Source: Nitrospirota bacterium
GTDB lineage: Bacteria; Nitrospirota; Nitrospiria; Nitrospirales; UBA8639
Direction: 5' to 3'
Assembly (NCBI GenBank): GCA_027623995.1
Contig: JAQBUF010000018.1
Span: forward strand, 1-55,915
DNA: 55,915 bases
Part shown: in pieces, positions 7,740-16,742 of the stretch
Layout: each line of letters starts with the position of its first letter
Numbering within the stretch: the stretch's first letter is position 1
Position numbers and translations under genes: made by a program
The notes under the pieces: generated by a model
Told to the model about the DNA's origin: nothing
The model's input: the letters and a program-made list of their open reading frames with translations, nothing else
The model's database searches: none

Positions 7740-8396
7740 TTAGCGAGAGGTTGTTACTCCAACCTGGTTGCAGTATTCACTCACAGGACATTTACTACAG
7801 AAAGGCGAAACGGGGCGGCAGAGGTTTTGGCCGTAGGGGACGAGCCAATCGTTGAATTGGATCCAATATTTTTTAGGGAGTTTCTTTCGTAAGGCTTGTT
7901 CTGATTCTTCGGCGGTTTTGGTTTTAATGTAGCCCCAACGATTACTGATTCGGTGGACATGAATGTCCACGCAAATGCCCGGCTTGTTGAATCCTACCGT
8001 GACGACTAAGTTCGCAGTCTTTCTCCCCACGCCTTTTAATGTGAGCAGCTCATCGATGGTATTGGGAACTTGGCCCTCAAAGTTTTCGAGGAGACTTTGG
8101 CAAATCGAAATAATTTGTTTGGCTTTGGTTTTATAGAATCCAACGGGGTAGATGGCGCGTTCTATTTTCTTCAGAGGCAGTGTTCCCATTTGTTGTGGGG
8201 TATCAGCCAATACGAATAAACGTTGGCTGGCTTCGGCGGTGGTTTGATCTTTGGTTCGAAGGCTAAGGAGGCAGGCAATCAGAATTCGAAAGGGGTCGTG
8301 GGATTCCCTCGCGACGATTCCAAGCACGGGCTCTTCCCATTGCTTGATAGCTTTCTTAATAATGTTGACGGTCGCGTGAATCTGAGCATCACGCAT
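7740..8396 (-). CDS. nth: Endonuclease III
   Basis: The 218-aa product is a full-length HhH-GPD DNA glycosylase/AP lyase, which removes oxidised pyrimidines in base excision repair. The helix-hairpin-helix is LLTLKGVGRKTANLV, with catalytic Lys126. The catalytic Asp144 lies in CVDIHVHR. The C-terminal [4Fe-4S] loop has C193-x6-C200-x2-C203-x5-C209. Length and all key residues match Escherichia coli Nth. The product continues only nine residues past the last cysteine. The gene stands alone: repeats lie downstream and rpsU is about 75 bases upstream on the same strand. Confidence 0.93.
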   Translation of the reverse strand: MRDAQIHATVNIIKKAIKQWEEPVLGIVARESHDPFRILIACLLSLRTKDQTTAEASQRLFVLADTPQQMGTLPLKKIERAIYPVGFYKTKAKQIISICQSLLENFEGQVPNTIDELLTLKGVGRKTANLVVTVGFNKPGICVDIHVHRISNRWGYIKTKTAEESEQALRKKLPKKYWIQFNDWLVPYGQNLCRPVSPFCSKCPVSEYCNQVGVTTSR

Positions 8397-8471
8397 AGGA
8401 AGACTTGCGGGATGAAAATAATAGGGAGGGAGTGTTACAGCGAGGAAATGGGTGCAATCTACCAGAGAATG

Positions 8472-8666
8472 TTACCGGAACGTACGTTTCGACAACCATT
8501 TTTGTCTACGTCTGGCAGCTTCCCGCTCTTTGGCTTTTTTCTTGACGCTTGGTTTCTCATAGAAGCGGCGTCGTTTCAATTCTCGAAACAATCCATCTGC
8601 TGCCAGCTTTTTCTTGGCAACCCGCAAAGCTTTTTCAACATTATTATTGACGACTTTTATTTCCAT
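8472..8666 (-). CDS. rpsU: 30S ribosomal protein S21
   Basis: The 64-aa basic protein begins MEIKVVNNNVEKALRVAKKK and continues LFRELKRRRFYEKPSVKKKAKEREAARRR, which is the standard S21 sequence pattern. S21 binds the 30S platform near the anti-Shine-Dalgarno region and affects initiation. I start at 8666 rather than five codons earlier because this Met is the family start and AGG lies about eight bases ahead of it. A promoter-like pair lies at 8731-8760. Confidence 0.93.
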   Translation of the reverse strand: MEIKVVNNNVEKALRVAKKKLAADGLFRELKRRRFYEKPSVKKKAKEREAARRRQKWLSKRTFR

Positions 8667-8730
8667 TTGAGACCTAATCAATTTCAGCTAAAGATTTGAG
8701 TAAGACTAACTTCTCGTTTAAGAGCCCCTG

Positions 8731-8760
8731 AATCTAGCACACTAACTAATGTTCAGACAA
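8731..8760 (-). promoter_or_regulatory. Candidate sigma-70-type promoter for rpsU
   Basis: On the minus strand, TTGTCT (8755-8760) and TAGATT (8731-8736) are separated by 18 bases, with an AT-rich tract just upstream (about 8770-8800). The predicted RNA start would give an rpsU leader of about 60 bases. The -35 box matches only in part. Confidence 0.4.
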
Positions 8761-8916
8761 GACCAAATATTGATAAAGTTTATATATATAAAAATACTTT
8801 TAATTCAACGAGTTATGATTTGTAGCTGACTATCTTCCCTGTGTGGCAATTAATGAAATATACGAATAATCAACTAGGTTGATTTACGTCAGATACAACT
8901 CAATTTTTTCAGTGAG

Positions 8917-10305
8917 TTACGTGTCTTTTAGCGCGGCAATGATATCTAAGATAGCCTTCTTTCCGTCCCCAAACAACATCAAAGAGTTATCCATGGCATA
9001 TAATGGGTTTGGAATGCCTGCAAACCCAGGACTGAGGCTTCGTTTGATGTTGACGACGGTTTTAGCTTTATCCACATTGATGATAGGCATGCCGGCAATG
9101 GCGCTCGTGGGGTCGGTTCTGGCCAATGGATTAACTACGTCATTGGCTCCGATAATTAAGACTACATCGATTTGTTCGATATATTGATTAATTTCATCCA
9201 TATCTTTCAGGGATTCATACGGAACATCGGCCTCTGCTAAGAGTACATTCATATGCCCTGGCATTCGTCCCGCGACAGGGTGAACGGCATACTCGACTTG
9301 GATTCCTCGTTCCTCGAGAATTGATGCTAGGTTGGCCACTGAATGCTGAGCCTGTGAAACAGCCATGCCATAACCTGGAACGATAGCCACACGTCGAGCC
9401 GCATCAAATAACAGAGCGACTTCTTCTGGTGAGACGGATTTGACCTTTCCGCCGTATACTTCATCAGCTGAAGCACCTCCACCGGAGGGAGCGAGTACTC
9501 CAAATAGGACGTTGAAGAGTGACCGATTCATGGCCTTGCACATAATTTGTGTAAGAATGATTCCCGATGCACCCACAAGAGATCCGGTGATGATCAGCAC
9601 ATTATTCGATAAAATAAATCCTGTTGCGGCGGCGGCAAGTCCAGAATAAGAATTTAATAGTGCAACGACCACAGGCATATCAGCCCCACCAACGGGAATG
9701 ACCAGAAGTACACCAAGCGCAGAAGCGGCGAGAACCAAGAGCCAGTAGAGGATCACATTGCTTGGATCCATGACGACGCCTGCACTTAAAGCCAAGGCCG
9801 TAATGGCGAGGGCGGCATTAATAATTTGCTGCCCGGAAAACAGGACGGCCCCATCGCCTACAAGGCCTTTCAGTTTTCCAAAGGCGACCATGCTTCCCCA
9901 AAATGTAACGGCACCAATGAGTCCGGAAGCCGCGACCGCCACCGTTGCCTGGGTCATAGGCGTTGCGCCATTTAAGGTGCTTTCCATAAGCGCGGCCCCA
10001 GCAACAAATATAGACGCGATACCGCCAAACCCATTAAACACAGCCACGAGCTCTGGCATGGAAGTCATTTCAATTTTGATGGCCAACACGGCACCGATGA
10101 TGGAGCCAAGGATCAGGCCAGCAATGATGACCTCAAAACTCACAATGCTTCTATCAAGCAATGTGATGACCACCGCGAGTAACATGCCGCAGGCCCCCAG
10201 CATATTTCCTCTTACCGCGGTGCGGGGGTGTGTCAGACCTTTAAGGCCCAAAATAAATAGCGCTGCCGAAAATAAGTATCCAATGTTAATTAATATATCT
10301 GTCAT
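8917..10305 (-). CDS. pntB: NAD(P) transhydrogenase subunit beta
   Basis: The 462-aa product has about nine N-terminal membrane helices starting [21 protein letters not shown]. A C-terminal NADP(H)-binding domain III follows from about 285, with the signature [21 protein letters not shown], then [23 protein letters not shown]-like sequence ([17 protein letters not shown]) and GANDVVNP. The enzyme couples proton entry to hydride transfer from NADH to NADP+, supplying NADPH. In a chemolithoautotroph this would serve CO2 fixation and biosynthesis. It is the last of three genes, only three bases after the small alpha-2 gene. Confidence 0.95.
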   Translation of the reverse strand: [462 protein letters not shown]

Positions 10306-10308
10306 GAC

Positions 10309-10587
10309 TTAGGCTTTTCTTTTAAACATTGCCAACATTCGGTTTGTTACCATGAAACCACCAACAGCATTAATTGTGGCAAAGAGCAACGCAAGGAACC
10401 CGAGAGTTGTCGTCACCATGGTATGTTGAGACCCAGAAGAAAGTAATGCCCCGACCAAAGTAATGCCAGAAATGGCATTGGACCCAGACATGAGCGGGGT
10501 ATGCAATGTCGGCGGAATTTTCGTGATAATTTCAAAGCCGATAAAAATGGCCAGTACAAAGATGGTGATTCCTGAAATAATATCCAT
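10309..10587 (-). CDS. pntAB: NAD(P) transhydrogenase subunit alpha-2 (membrane part)
   Basis: The 92-aa product contains three membrane helices (IISGITIFVLAIFIGFEII; SGSNAISGITLVGALL; LGFLALLFATINAVGGFMVTNRML). This is the separate small membrane subunit found when PntA is split in two, as in Rhodospirillum and many others. The sequence HTPLMSGSNAISG is typical of the family. It lies six bases after the alpha-1 gene and three before pntB, so the three form a single transcription unit. Confidence 0.93.
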   Translation of the reverse strand: MDIISGITIFVLAIFIGFEIITKIPPTLHTPLMSGSNAISGITLVGALLSSGSQHTMVTTTLGFLALLFATINAVGGFMVTNRMLAMFKRKA

Positions 10588-10593
10588 GACCGT

Positions 10594-11772
10594 CTACTTC
10601 TCCTCTGCTCGTATCCCAGCCAAGGGTCCAAGAATTTCGCGGATTTGTTCATGAACAATCTCGCCTTTTCGAGTCAACATGGTTCCCTTGGTAATTTCGT
10701 CTTCCATGTCAATAGTCAACTCTCCTTTTTTGACTAAATGCAAAAGGAATGTCGCGATATTTTTGCTATACATTTGGCTCGCATGATAGGGAACCAGCGA
10801 GGGAATATTTTCTTGTCCGATAATGGTGACCCCATGAGCCACCACCGTCTGATTCTTTTTCGTCAATTCACAATTTCCGCCACGCTCAGCCGCTAAATCT
10901 ACAATGACTGAACCTGGGGCCATTGCAGCCACCATATCTGCGGTGATGAGTACTGGTGCCTTTTTCCCAGGGACTGCTGCGGTCGTGACGACTACATCAC
11001 TTGAGGCGATCACCTTCCCGAGGAGTTCTCGTTGTCGCCGATAGAAATCTTCATCTTGGGCTTTGGCATACCCGCCTTTATCTTCGGAATCACCAGTTTC
11101 CAGTGGGAGATCAACGAATTTTGCACCAAGGCTTAATACTTGCTCCTTCACTGCTGGGCGAAGGTCATAGGCTTCCACGGAGGCTCCCAACCGACGGGCC
11201 ATGGAAATGGCCTGTAAGCCAGCCACCCCGGCACCAATAATGAGTACTTTGGCTGGGGCCACGGTCCCAGCTGCCGTCATGAGCATGGGAAACATCTTGG
11301 GTAAGGCATTGGCAGCCATCAACACAGCTTTATAGCCGGCAATGGTGCCCATGGACGAAAGGATATCCATGCTTTGTGCCCTGGTAATTCTCGGCATGAG
11401 CTCCATCGAGAAGGCCATGACTTTTCGTGTATTCAATTCTCGAAGGGCGTGCGGGTTGGAAAGGGCTTCAGCGATGCCAATAATGATCTGATCTTCTTGC
11501 ATGAAGGGCAAATCCGTTTGCCCTTGTTCTGGATTGGCGCCAAGTTGTCGAACTTGGACAATAATTTTTGCCTTTTCGAATAGCTGAAGTCGCGAGGTGG
11601 CAATGCTGGCACCCTTTTCTATATAGGCCGAATCGGGATACCCTGATTCAGCGCCAGCGCCGCTTTCAATGTGTACTTCCAACCCTCCCTTGATGAGTGA
11701 GGGAATAATGGCGGGAATTAAGGCTACTCGCTTTTCGCCAGGATATGTTTCTTTAGGAACGCCTACAATCAT
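10594..11772 (-). CDS. pntAA: Re/Si-specific NAD(P)(+) transhydrogenase subunit alpha-1
   Basis: The 392-aa soluble subunit (domain I) binds NAD(H). It begins MIVGVPKETYPGEKRVALIP, a sequence shared with alanine dehydrogenase. It has the dinucleotide-binding GAGVAGLQAISMARRLGA at about 175 and the transhydrogenase loop AQDEDFYRRQRELLGK at about 235-250. The ending (ITKGTMLTRKGEIVHEQI) is also typical. It forms the complete split-type transhydrogenase with the next two genes. About 210 bases separate it from the hypothetical gene upstream, enough for its own promoter. Confidence 0.95.
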   Translation of the reverse strand: MIVGVPKETYPGEKRVALIPAIIPSLIKGGLEVHIESGAGAESGYPDSAYIEKGASIATSRLQLFEKAKIIVQVRQLGANPEQGQTDLPFMQEDQIIIGIAEALSNPHALRELNTRKVMAFSMELMPRITRAQSMDILSSMGTIAGYKAVLMAANALPKMFPMLMTAAGTVAPAKVLIIGAGVAGLQAISMARRLGASVEAYDLRPAVKEQVLSLGAKFVDLPLETGDSEDKGGYAKAQDEDFYRRQRELLGKVIASSDVVVTTAAVPGKKAPVLITADMVAAMAPGSVIVDLAAERGGNCELTKKNQTVVAHGVTIIGQENIPSLVPYHASQMYSKNIATFLLHLVKKGELTIDMEDEITKGTMLTRKGEIVHEQIREILGPLAGIRAEEK

Positions 11773-11984
11773 GGTGTGTACTCAAAATAGAATTAAATGA
11801 AACGATAAAAAATCTTCGGGCTCTTATGCTTGCATGTCCTACTTAACAATTCACGTGGCCCTAGCGCAATGCGGTTGATGACTATTGGTCAAGTTCGGAC
11901 AAACTGGGAAGGGATACCATAACTCTTGGAGCAGGGTCAATGCCCCCAAAATACCCATCCCCCTCAAAAACACGGGAATAAGTG

Positions 11985-13247
11985 CTAGGAGTATAGTGCT
12001 TGCGCGATTTGTCTGGTCTGAAAAAGTAAGGACGGTAGCCGAGTATAGCAGGCATGGCCATATAGGTGATCCATAGCTGTTTCTGAACCAGCATCTTGAT
12101 AATCAATCAGGAGGCAATGGCCATCATTGGGGCATCGGGTCACCCGCCTGGCGCATTCCAGCCAACGCTCAAACCCCTCGTAGGGCTCCAAATTCTCTCG
12201 GAGTGTTTGATTGATTTCCTCTTCCAGTGGGTTGGCGGGGACTGCGTCGGTGCTGCCAACCGCCAACTGCTGAACGTAGTCACCACCCGTGGCTATAGGC
12301 ATTTCCATCACGATTTGAGGTAAATCCATTTTGGCTAACCATTGCTTGCCATCGCTTCTTAGTGGCCGATGGTTGACGAGATGAAGCAGCTTTCCGATGC
12401 CCCCCGTGTCCCAACCATATCGAATGGCTGTTCCTAAGGTCACGACATCTATGGCAGGGAAGGATTCGTGTTGGTTCGTCGCAAGAAATTGGTCTAATTC
12501 CTGAAGGTGACTCAGCGCAGGCCGTGGTGTGTCCGATTGACTATAAAATTGTCCAAGTATCTCAAAGAGGTCGTCTCGCACCAAAGATTCTACAGGGGCC
12601 ATAAGATTGGACAGCAATGCGGTTAACTGTCCTGCATGGCCATGGGCAATAATTAATACCCGGTGTTTTTCGGTTAAATTGAGTTTTTGTTGAAGGAGCC
12701 TTAATTCATGGAGAAGATCAAGGGCTCCTTCCATTCTCCCCAAGTGGTGATGCAATGACGACCAGAGATGCCGAACGCACGTTATTGGTGAACCCAACGA
12801 AGAAAGGCCTTCTTCAAGCCCTTGGGCATACTCGGCAGTAAAATTTCCCCGATCTAGCACCAGTTTGTCGATTCGTGTTTTAATTGCCTCATCATTAGAA
12901 AACGGTGGTGCGAGGGCTGGGGCGTCTTGGCTTTTTTCGAATTCCCCAGGTCTCAACATGGCAAGTAAGGATTCTAAACCGGGAATGCCACGGGAATAGC
13001 CTCGTTTCAATCCTCCGACATCATCGAGTCGCTTAGAGCCAAATACATCCGCGCCTAGGTAGGAACCGTACAGTAGCAAGACGGCACGAACTCCCGAGTC
13101 ATAAAGAGTTTGCCCTGTGAGGCCTAGGGCGTCTTTCCAAGCAGGTGAAAAAGGCTGCGCCCCAGTTTCGAGGGTCAGATAATTTACTCGATCCCCTGGA
13201 TCGGATCGGGAGTATTTCGCGTGGAGGAAATTATTTTCTTCCGACAT
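11985..13247 (-). CDS. Hypothetical protein with alpha/beta-hydrolase-like strand pattern
   Basis: I do not recognise a family with confidence. The product is 420 aa from the ATG at 13247; an in-frame extension to 13307 has no ribosome site. The segment HRVLIIAHGHAGQLTALLSNLMAP at about 200-220 resembles the strand-turn-helix around a lipase nucleophile elbow, but the motif reads G-H-G-H-A-G and lacks a serine nucleophile. The start (VNYLTLETGAQPFSPAWKDALG) and the Cys-rich end (LECARRVTRCPNDGHCLLIDY) are unfamiliar. It is probably cytosolic, as it has no signal peptide. The gene is flanked on both sides by gaps of over 200 bases. Confidence 0.6.
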   Translation of the reverse strand: MSEENNFLHAKYSRSDPGDRVNYLTLETGAQPFSPAWKDALGLTGQTLYDSGVRAVLLLYGSYLGADVFGSKRLDDVGGLKRGYSRGIPGLESLLAMLRPGEFEKSQDAPALAPPFSNDEAIKTRIDKLVLDRGNFTAEYAQGLEEGLSSLGSPITCVRHLWSSLHHHLGRMEGALDLLHELRLLQQKLNLTEKHRVLIIAHGHAGQLTALLSNLMAPVESLVRDDLFEILGQFYSQSDTPRPALSHLQELDQFLATNQHESFPAIDVVTLGTAIRYGWDTGGIGKLLHLVNHRPLRSDGKQWLAKMDLPQIVMEMPIATGGDYVQQLAVGSTDAVPANPLEEEINQTLRENLEPYEGFERWLECARRVTRCPNDGHCLLIDYQDAGSETAMDHLYGHACYTRLPSLLFQTRQIAQALYS

Positions 13248-13519
13248 AATAACGTCTCTCGTTTGGGTCTCAAGGAAATAGAGGTGAATACGACAGGCTA
13301 GTTTCATACCCTGAAACAGGACAGTGGTGCAACGGCGAGTCTTGGATTGAGGCGATAACCTAATAAGGTATAGTGTCGAAAATTCATAAAATGTGCCAAT
13401 AGTTGACCGTCAGAAAAATTGCGTGGTAAGTTGAATTCAGCTACTAGAGAGGGTTTTCTTTTATATTGTTAGGGTTCACGCACACCTTTTTTACTCAACT
13501 TTTTCCACAGACTAATCCT

Positions 13520-14518
13520 ATGAAAAATCGTTCATTGCCATTGAGGATGGCTCACATATTAAAGATGTCGACCATCTTTTTCGCTGGACTAATAATGTGT
13601 TCATCTTTGGCCATGGCGGCAGAGGCGGAACATGTTCTTCTTTTTGTGTTGGAGGGGGTTGATCGCAAGGCCATTGAAGCCAACGCCATGCCAGTTATCC
13701 AAAAATTGGCTAAAGAAGGATCGGTCAAGCTAGAGGCTCAATCTATTTCTCCTCCGCTCACTGTTTCGGCCATGGCTTCGCTATTGACGGGATTGCCTGT
13801 TGCCCAACATCGGATCACTCAGGAATGGGAAAAATATGATTTTTCCCGGTCGTTTTTACGATCCCCGACGATGTTTGATTATTTGGATCTCTCTGGAGGA
13901 ATTGATACGGCGCTGTTCATCATGGATGAACGGTTCTATCAATTATCGCGACCTGAAATTTACGTTGATCTTCAGACATGCGGTAAATCCAAACCCCAAT
14001 GCAATCCTGCCCAGGTTGTTGATCATATGGAGGATTACCTCAATAAAGTGACCAGTAAGGGCGGGTACGGGTTTCGGTTATTCACCATCCCAGGTCTTTT
14101 GGTCATGCATCTTCCTGCTCCGTTAGATGCGGCCATGAAACGAGGGTGGGATTCTAAGGCTTATACCAAAGAACTCACGTCTGTGGATAGCGCGATTGGT
14201 AAGGTGCTTGAGATTTACGAGGGGCATAAAGTGTTAGATAAAACCATGGTGATGGTGACCAGTCTGAATGGTCAAGGATTTAGTGCTTCCAAGAATAAAA
14301 CCCCACAAGGTTCAACCGTTCCCTGGATTACGTGGGGTGCGAATATTAAATCCAGTCACCCCATCAAGGCAGAAGTCTCTCTTATGGATACCGGGGCTAC
14401 CGTGATGGAAGCCTTAGGGCTTGAAACGCATACCGAATGGCAAAGTAAAGCCGTCAATGAAATATTTATGGCAACTCCAAAACGAAAGACCACAGGTAAT
14501 GAAAGCTTTGGGCGCTAA
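13520..14518 (+). CDS. Exported alkaline-phosphatase-superfamily protein, active site degenerate
   Basis: The 332-aa product begins with a signal peptide ending SSLAMAAEA. An upstream TTG at 13466 is a poor alternative. The fold is that of type I phosphodiesterases: VLLFVLEGVDRKAI, then SPPLTVSAMASLLTGLPVAQHRITQEW, and later a helix LTSVDSAIGKVLEIY. However, the usual metal ligands look lost: the first Asp-Gly reads E-G, the region expected to read D-x-x-G-H reads L-D-A-A-M-K-R-G, and the late SDHG reads S-L-N-G. It may therefore bind rather than cleave. Its end overlaps the start of the next gene by 20 bases, which points to an operon with the secreted protein and the HEAT protein. Confidence 0.65.
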   Translation: MKNRSLPLRMAHILKMSTIFFAGLIMCSSLAMAAEAEHVLLFVLEGVDRKAIEANAMPVIQKLAKEGSVKLEAQSISPPLTVSAMASLLTGLPVAQHRITQEWEKYDFSRSFLRSPTMFDYLDLSGGIDTALFIMDERFYQLSRPEIYVDLQTCGKSKPQCNPAQVVDHMEDYLNKVTSKGGYGFRLFTIPGLLVMHLPAPLDAAMKRGWDSKAYTKELTSVDSAIGKVLEIYEGHKVLDKTMVMVTSLNGQGFSASKNKTPQGSTVPWITWGANIKSSHPIKAEVSLMDTGATVMEALGLETHTEWQSKAVNEIFMATPKRKTTGNESFGR

Positions 14519-14981
14519 ATTAGACCAGACCTCTCAATATTTTTCGTCTGCTCTTGGATTGATTCTCACGATCTCTTGTGCGGTGTTTGGGCTATTCCTT
14601 GGAGATCACAGTTTCGCTGCTGATCCCGTGAATCCATTAACCAGGGAACATACGATTACCATTGACCCCACGGCATTAAATCCGCCAACGTGGTGGCATG
14701 TTCCTGGTGTGACTCCTCTTATTTGGACCAAAGACCCGACGACCTACGAATCATTTCGAACGACAGATGTTCATAAAATCAACTTGAAACCAGGCGAATA
14801 TCGTTTTGGCACCTTCACCTTTGATTTTTTATTTCGGGTGACATTGGACGGGCAATTAGAATTTGATGAATCGTTGAACCAATGTGTTCACGGACAGAGC
14901 ACCCACACACTCACCATTAAATGCAGTCATACGCAGCCCTATAAGCAAGAGCGTGACTACGACTATAACAGTACCAAGTAG
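14499..14981 (+). CDS. Secreted protein of unknown function
   Basis: The 160-aa product starts at the ATG at 14499, inside the end of the preceding gene, with AGG six bases upstream. This suggests translational coupling. A signal peptide (about residues 1-38, LILTISCAVFGLFLGDHSFA) is followed by a beta-rich domain with many aromatics (PTWWHVPGVTPLIWTKD; GEYRFGTFTFDFLFRVTLDG). Two cysteines near the end (NQCVHGQSTHTLTIKCSHT) may form a disulfide. I recognise no family. The 15-base gap to the HEAT gene argues for co-expression. Confidence 0.65.
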   Translation: MKALGAKLDQTSQYFSSALGLILTISCAVFGLFLGDHSFAADPVNPLTREHTITIDPTALNPPTWWHVPGVTPLIWTKDPTTYESFRTTDVHKINLKPGEYRFGTFTFDFLFRVTLDGQLEFDESLNQCVHGQSTHTLTIKCSHTQPYKQERDYDYNSTK

Positions 14982-14996
14982 GTAGAAGGATATTCC

Positions 14997-16382
14997 ATGT
15001 CCCAAAGTGTGCAAGATTGGCTTGAGGCCTTAGAAGATGTTGATGATGCGACCCGCGAAGAAGCTGCGAAAGCCCTAGCCGGGATTGGCGACCCCAAAAC
15101 CCTCGACGATCTTCTCAATGCCTTAGAAGATGATTATTGGGCTGTGCGCACTCAGATTGGATGGGCTTTGGCTAAGATTGGGGGTGAGCGGGCCATCGAT
15201 GGTCTCATTGTCCTGTTCAACGATGGCATGATGGAAGTTCAGTCGGAGGCCGTTTCTGCTATGGTATCGATTGGTGTCACCACGGTGCCCAAATTGATCG
15301 TCTGTTTAAAAGATGAGCGGTGGCGTGTTCGAGAGCAAGCCGCTAAGTCCCTTGGTTATCTCAAAGACCCCCAAGCTGTTCAAGGGCTCATGATCACCTG
15401 CCGAGACCGGGATGGCGCGGTGAAAAGTGCTGCGGCAGAAGCGTTGGGACGAATTGGTGATCCCAATGCGATCCCGGCTCTCATGAAATTGTTTAAAGAC
15501 CCATCGAAGATTGTTCGAGAAACCGCTGGGACTGCCCTCGTGTATATTGGAGATGAATCTATTCCAGCCTTAATCAACGCGTTGAAAGACCCGCATTTTG
15601 TCATCAGATGTCATGGGGTCAGGGCGCTTGGTGGTATGACGACCGACTACCAAGTGGGACGGGCCTGGACCAAAGATCCACGTGTCGTCGATGCTTTGGT
15701 TGAAGCTCTTAAAGACGAAGATCGAGCGGTGCGTGAAGATGCGACGATTGCATTAGGGATTATTGGGGACCCTAAAGCTGTGGACGGATTGGTTGAGGCT
15801 ATGAAAGATGGCGCAGTGAAACGCCATGCCATTGCTTCCTTAGGCATGATTGGGGATGCTCGAGCCTTAATTCCTGTGATGGATGCCCTGAAAGGGAAAG
15901 GGATAGGACAGCAGGGAACACCAACCCCTGGCTGTATTATTAGCGAAGATCAGCTGATCAAAGAAGCGGCAGCGACGGCCTTGGGCCATTTCCGTGATCC
16001 CAAGGTGATCCCAGATCTTATATTCCTTTTAAAAGACATTGTGTTGCGTGAATATGCGGCTGATTCGCTCGTCTTAATTGGAGACGTGGCCATCGAACCT
16101 CTCGTGGCGTTTATTCATGATCCCGATGCCTCGAAAGTCGAAAAAGAAAGCGAGCGAGTACTCGCCTTTGCTTCAACGCGGCTGACGGCTTCGAGTGCGT
16201 TGAAAAAGACGGTCTTGGAGACGTTGCAAAAACTTGGATGGGCACCACTGGTAGCTGATGGCAAGGATCAAATTGGTGATCTACAATATACTGACCCCGA
16301 TAAAGTTCTTGGAGAAGAAGGCCGTTTCGGTCCTTCTGGAGATTTTGCCAAACCCGCAAAGGGTTTGAAAATAGAGCGCTAG
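14997..16382 (+). CDS. HEAT-repeat protein 1 (EZ/PBS-lyase type)
   Basis: The 461-aa cytosolic protein is built almost entirely from about 11 helical pairs of 30-31 residues, each of the pattern x-VR-x-x-A-x-x-ALG-x-IGDP-x-A-(V/I)-x-x-L. A longer insertion lies at about 300-315 (GTPTPGCIISED). Such solenoids usually act as protein-binding scaffolds, and a few are lyases for bilin pigments, for which nothing here gives support. After the repeats, near residue 413, comes the sequence LQKLGWAP, a signature shared with three of the four HEAT proteins at 20-24 kb. AGAAGGA lies six bases before the ATG. It follows the secreted protein by 15 bases. Confidence 0.88.
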   Translation: MSQSVQDWLEALEDVDDATREEAAKALAGIGDPKTLDDLLNALEDDYWAVRTQIGWALAKIGGERAIDGLIVLFNDGMMEVQSEAVSAMVSIGVTTVPKLIVCLKDERWRVREQAAKSLGYLKDPQAVQGLMITCRDRDGAVKSAAAEALGRIGDPNAIPALMKLFKDPSKIVRETAGTALVYIGDESIPALINALKDPHFVIRCHGVRALGGMTTDYQVGRAWTKDPRVVDALVEALKDEDRAVREDATIALGIIGDPKAVDGLVEAMKDGAVKRHAIASLGMIGDARALIPVMDALKGKGIGQQGTPTPGCIISEDQLIKEAAATALGHFRDPKVIPDLIFLLKDIVLREYAADSLVLIGDVAIEPLVAFIHDPDASKVEKESERVLAFASTRLTASSALKKTVLETLQKLGWAPLVADGKDQIGDLQYTDPDKVLGEEGRFGPSGDFAKPAKGLKIER

Positions 16383-16391
16383 GCTACAAGG

Positions 16392-16569
16392 GGTATCTCG
16401 TTCCTCGTATCTGGTATCTCGTCAAAAAATCGTACCATTTTTGAACAGGCTTTCAGCAGGGGAGGGCTTTGATCGACCTCTTCACACCGTACAGTTTGTA
16501 CGTTCAACCCAAAATCCACCTGCCGAATCCATGATCAAACGAGATACCAGATACGAACGACGAGATACG
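16392..16569. repeat. Inverted-repeat element with GTATCTCGT arms
   Basis: The sequence CGTATCTGGTATCTCGT at 16406-16422 has its exact complement ACGAGATACCAGATACG at 16539-16555. Both arms extend with further GTATCTCGT-like units, to 16392 on the left and 16569 on the right. The 116-base interior has no ORF but contains GTACAGTTTGTAC. The right arm stops seven bases from the stop codon of the restored methyltransferase frame. It may serve as a terminator region for the converging HEAT and methyltransferase genes. Confidence 0.65.
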
Positions 16570-16575
16570 ATTTAA

Positions 16576-16742
16576 TTACGTCTTCTGAAAGTGTAGAATC
16601 CCCCAAATGAGGTTTCCCGCTACCCCGCCATCCACCCAGTGCTGAAGACCGGTTTTCATACGGTCGATATATTCGTCACTGCATACTCGACTGAGGTTTA
16701 TGTGATTGCCTTGGACCTCTTGTAAGACACGACCATAATGTG
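16576..16742 (-). pseudogene. Out-of-frame C-terminus of the glycine/dimethylglycine methyltransferase
   Basis: Reading on from the methyltransferase in the neighbouring frame gives HYGRVLQEV..., then DEYIDRMKTGLQHWVDGG and NLIWGILHFQKT before a stop at 16576-16578. This is the usual C-terminus of dimethylglycine methyltransferases. The annotated frame instead ends in about 25 unrelated residues. One extra base, or loss of one CA from a CACACA tract, at about 16736-16745 explains the shift. Restored length would be about 548-549 aa. Confidence 0.8.
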
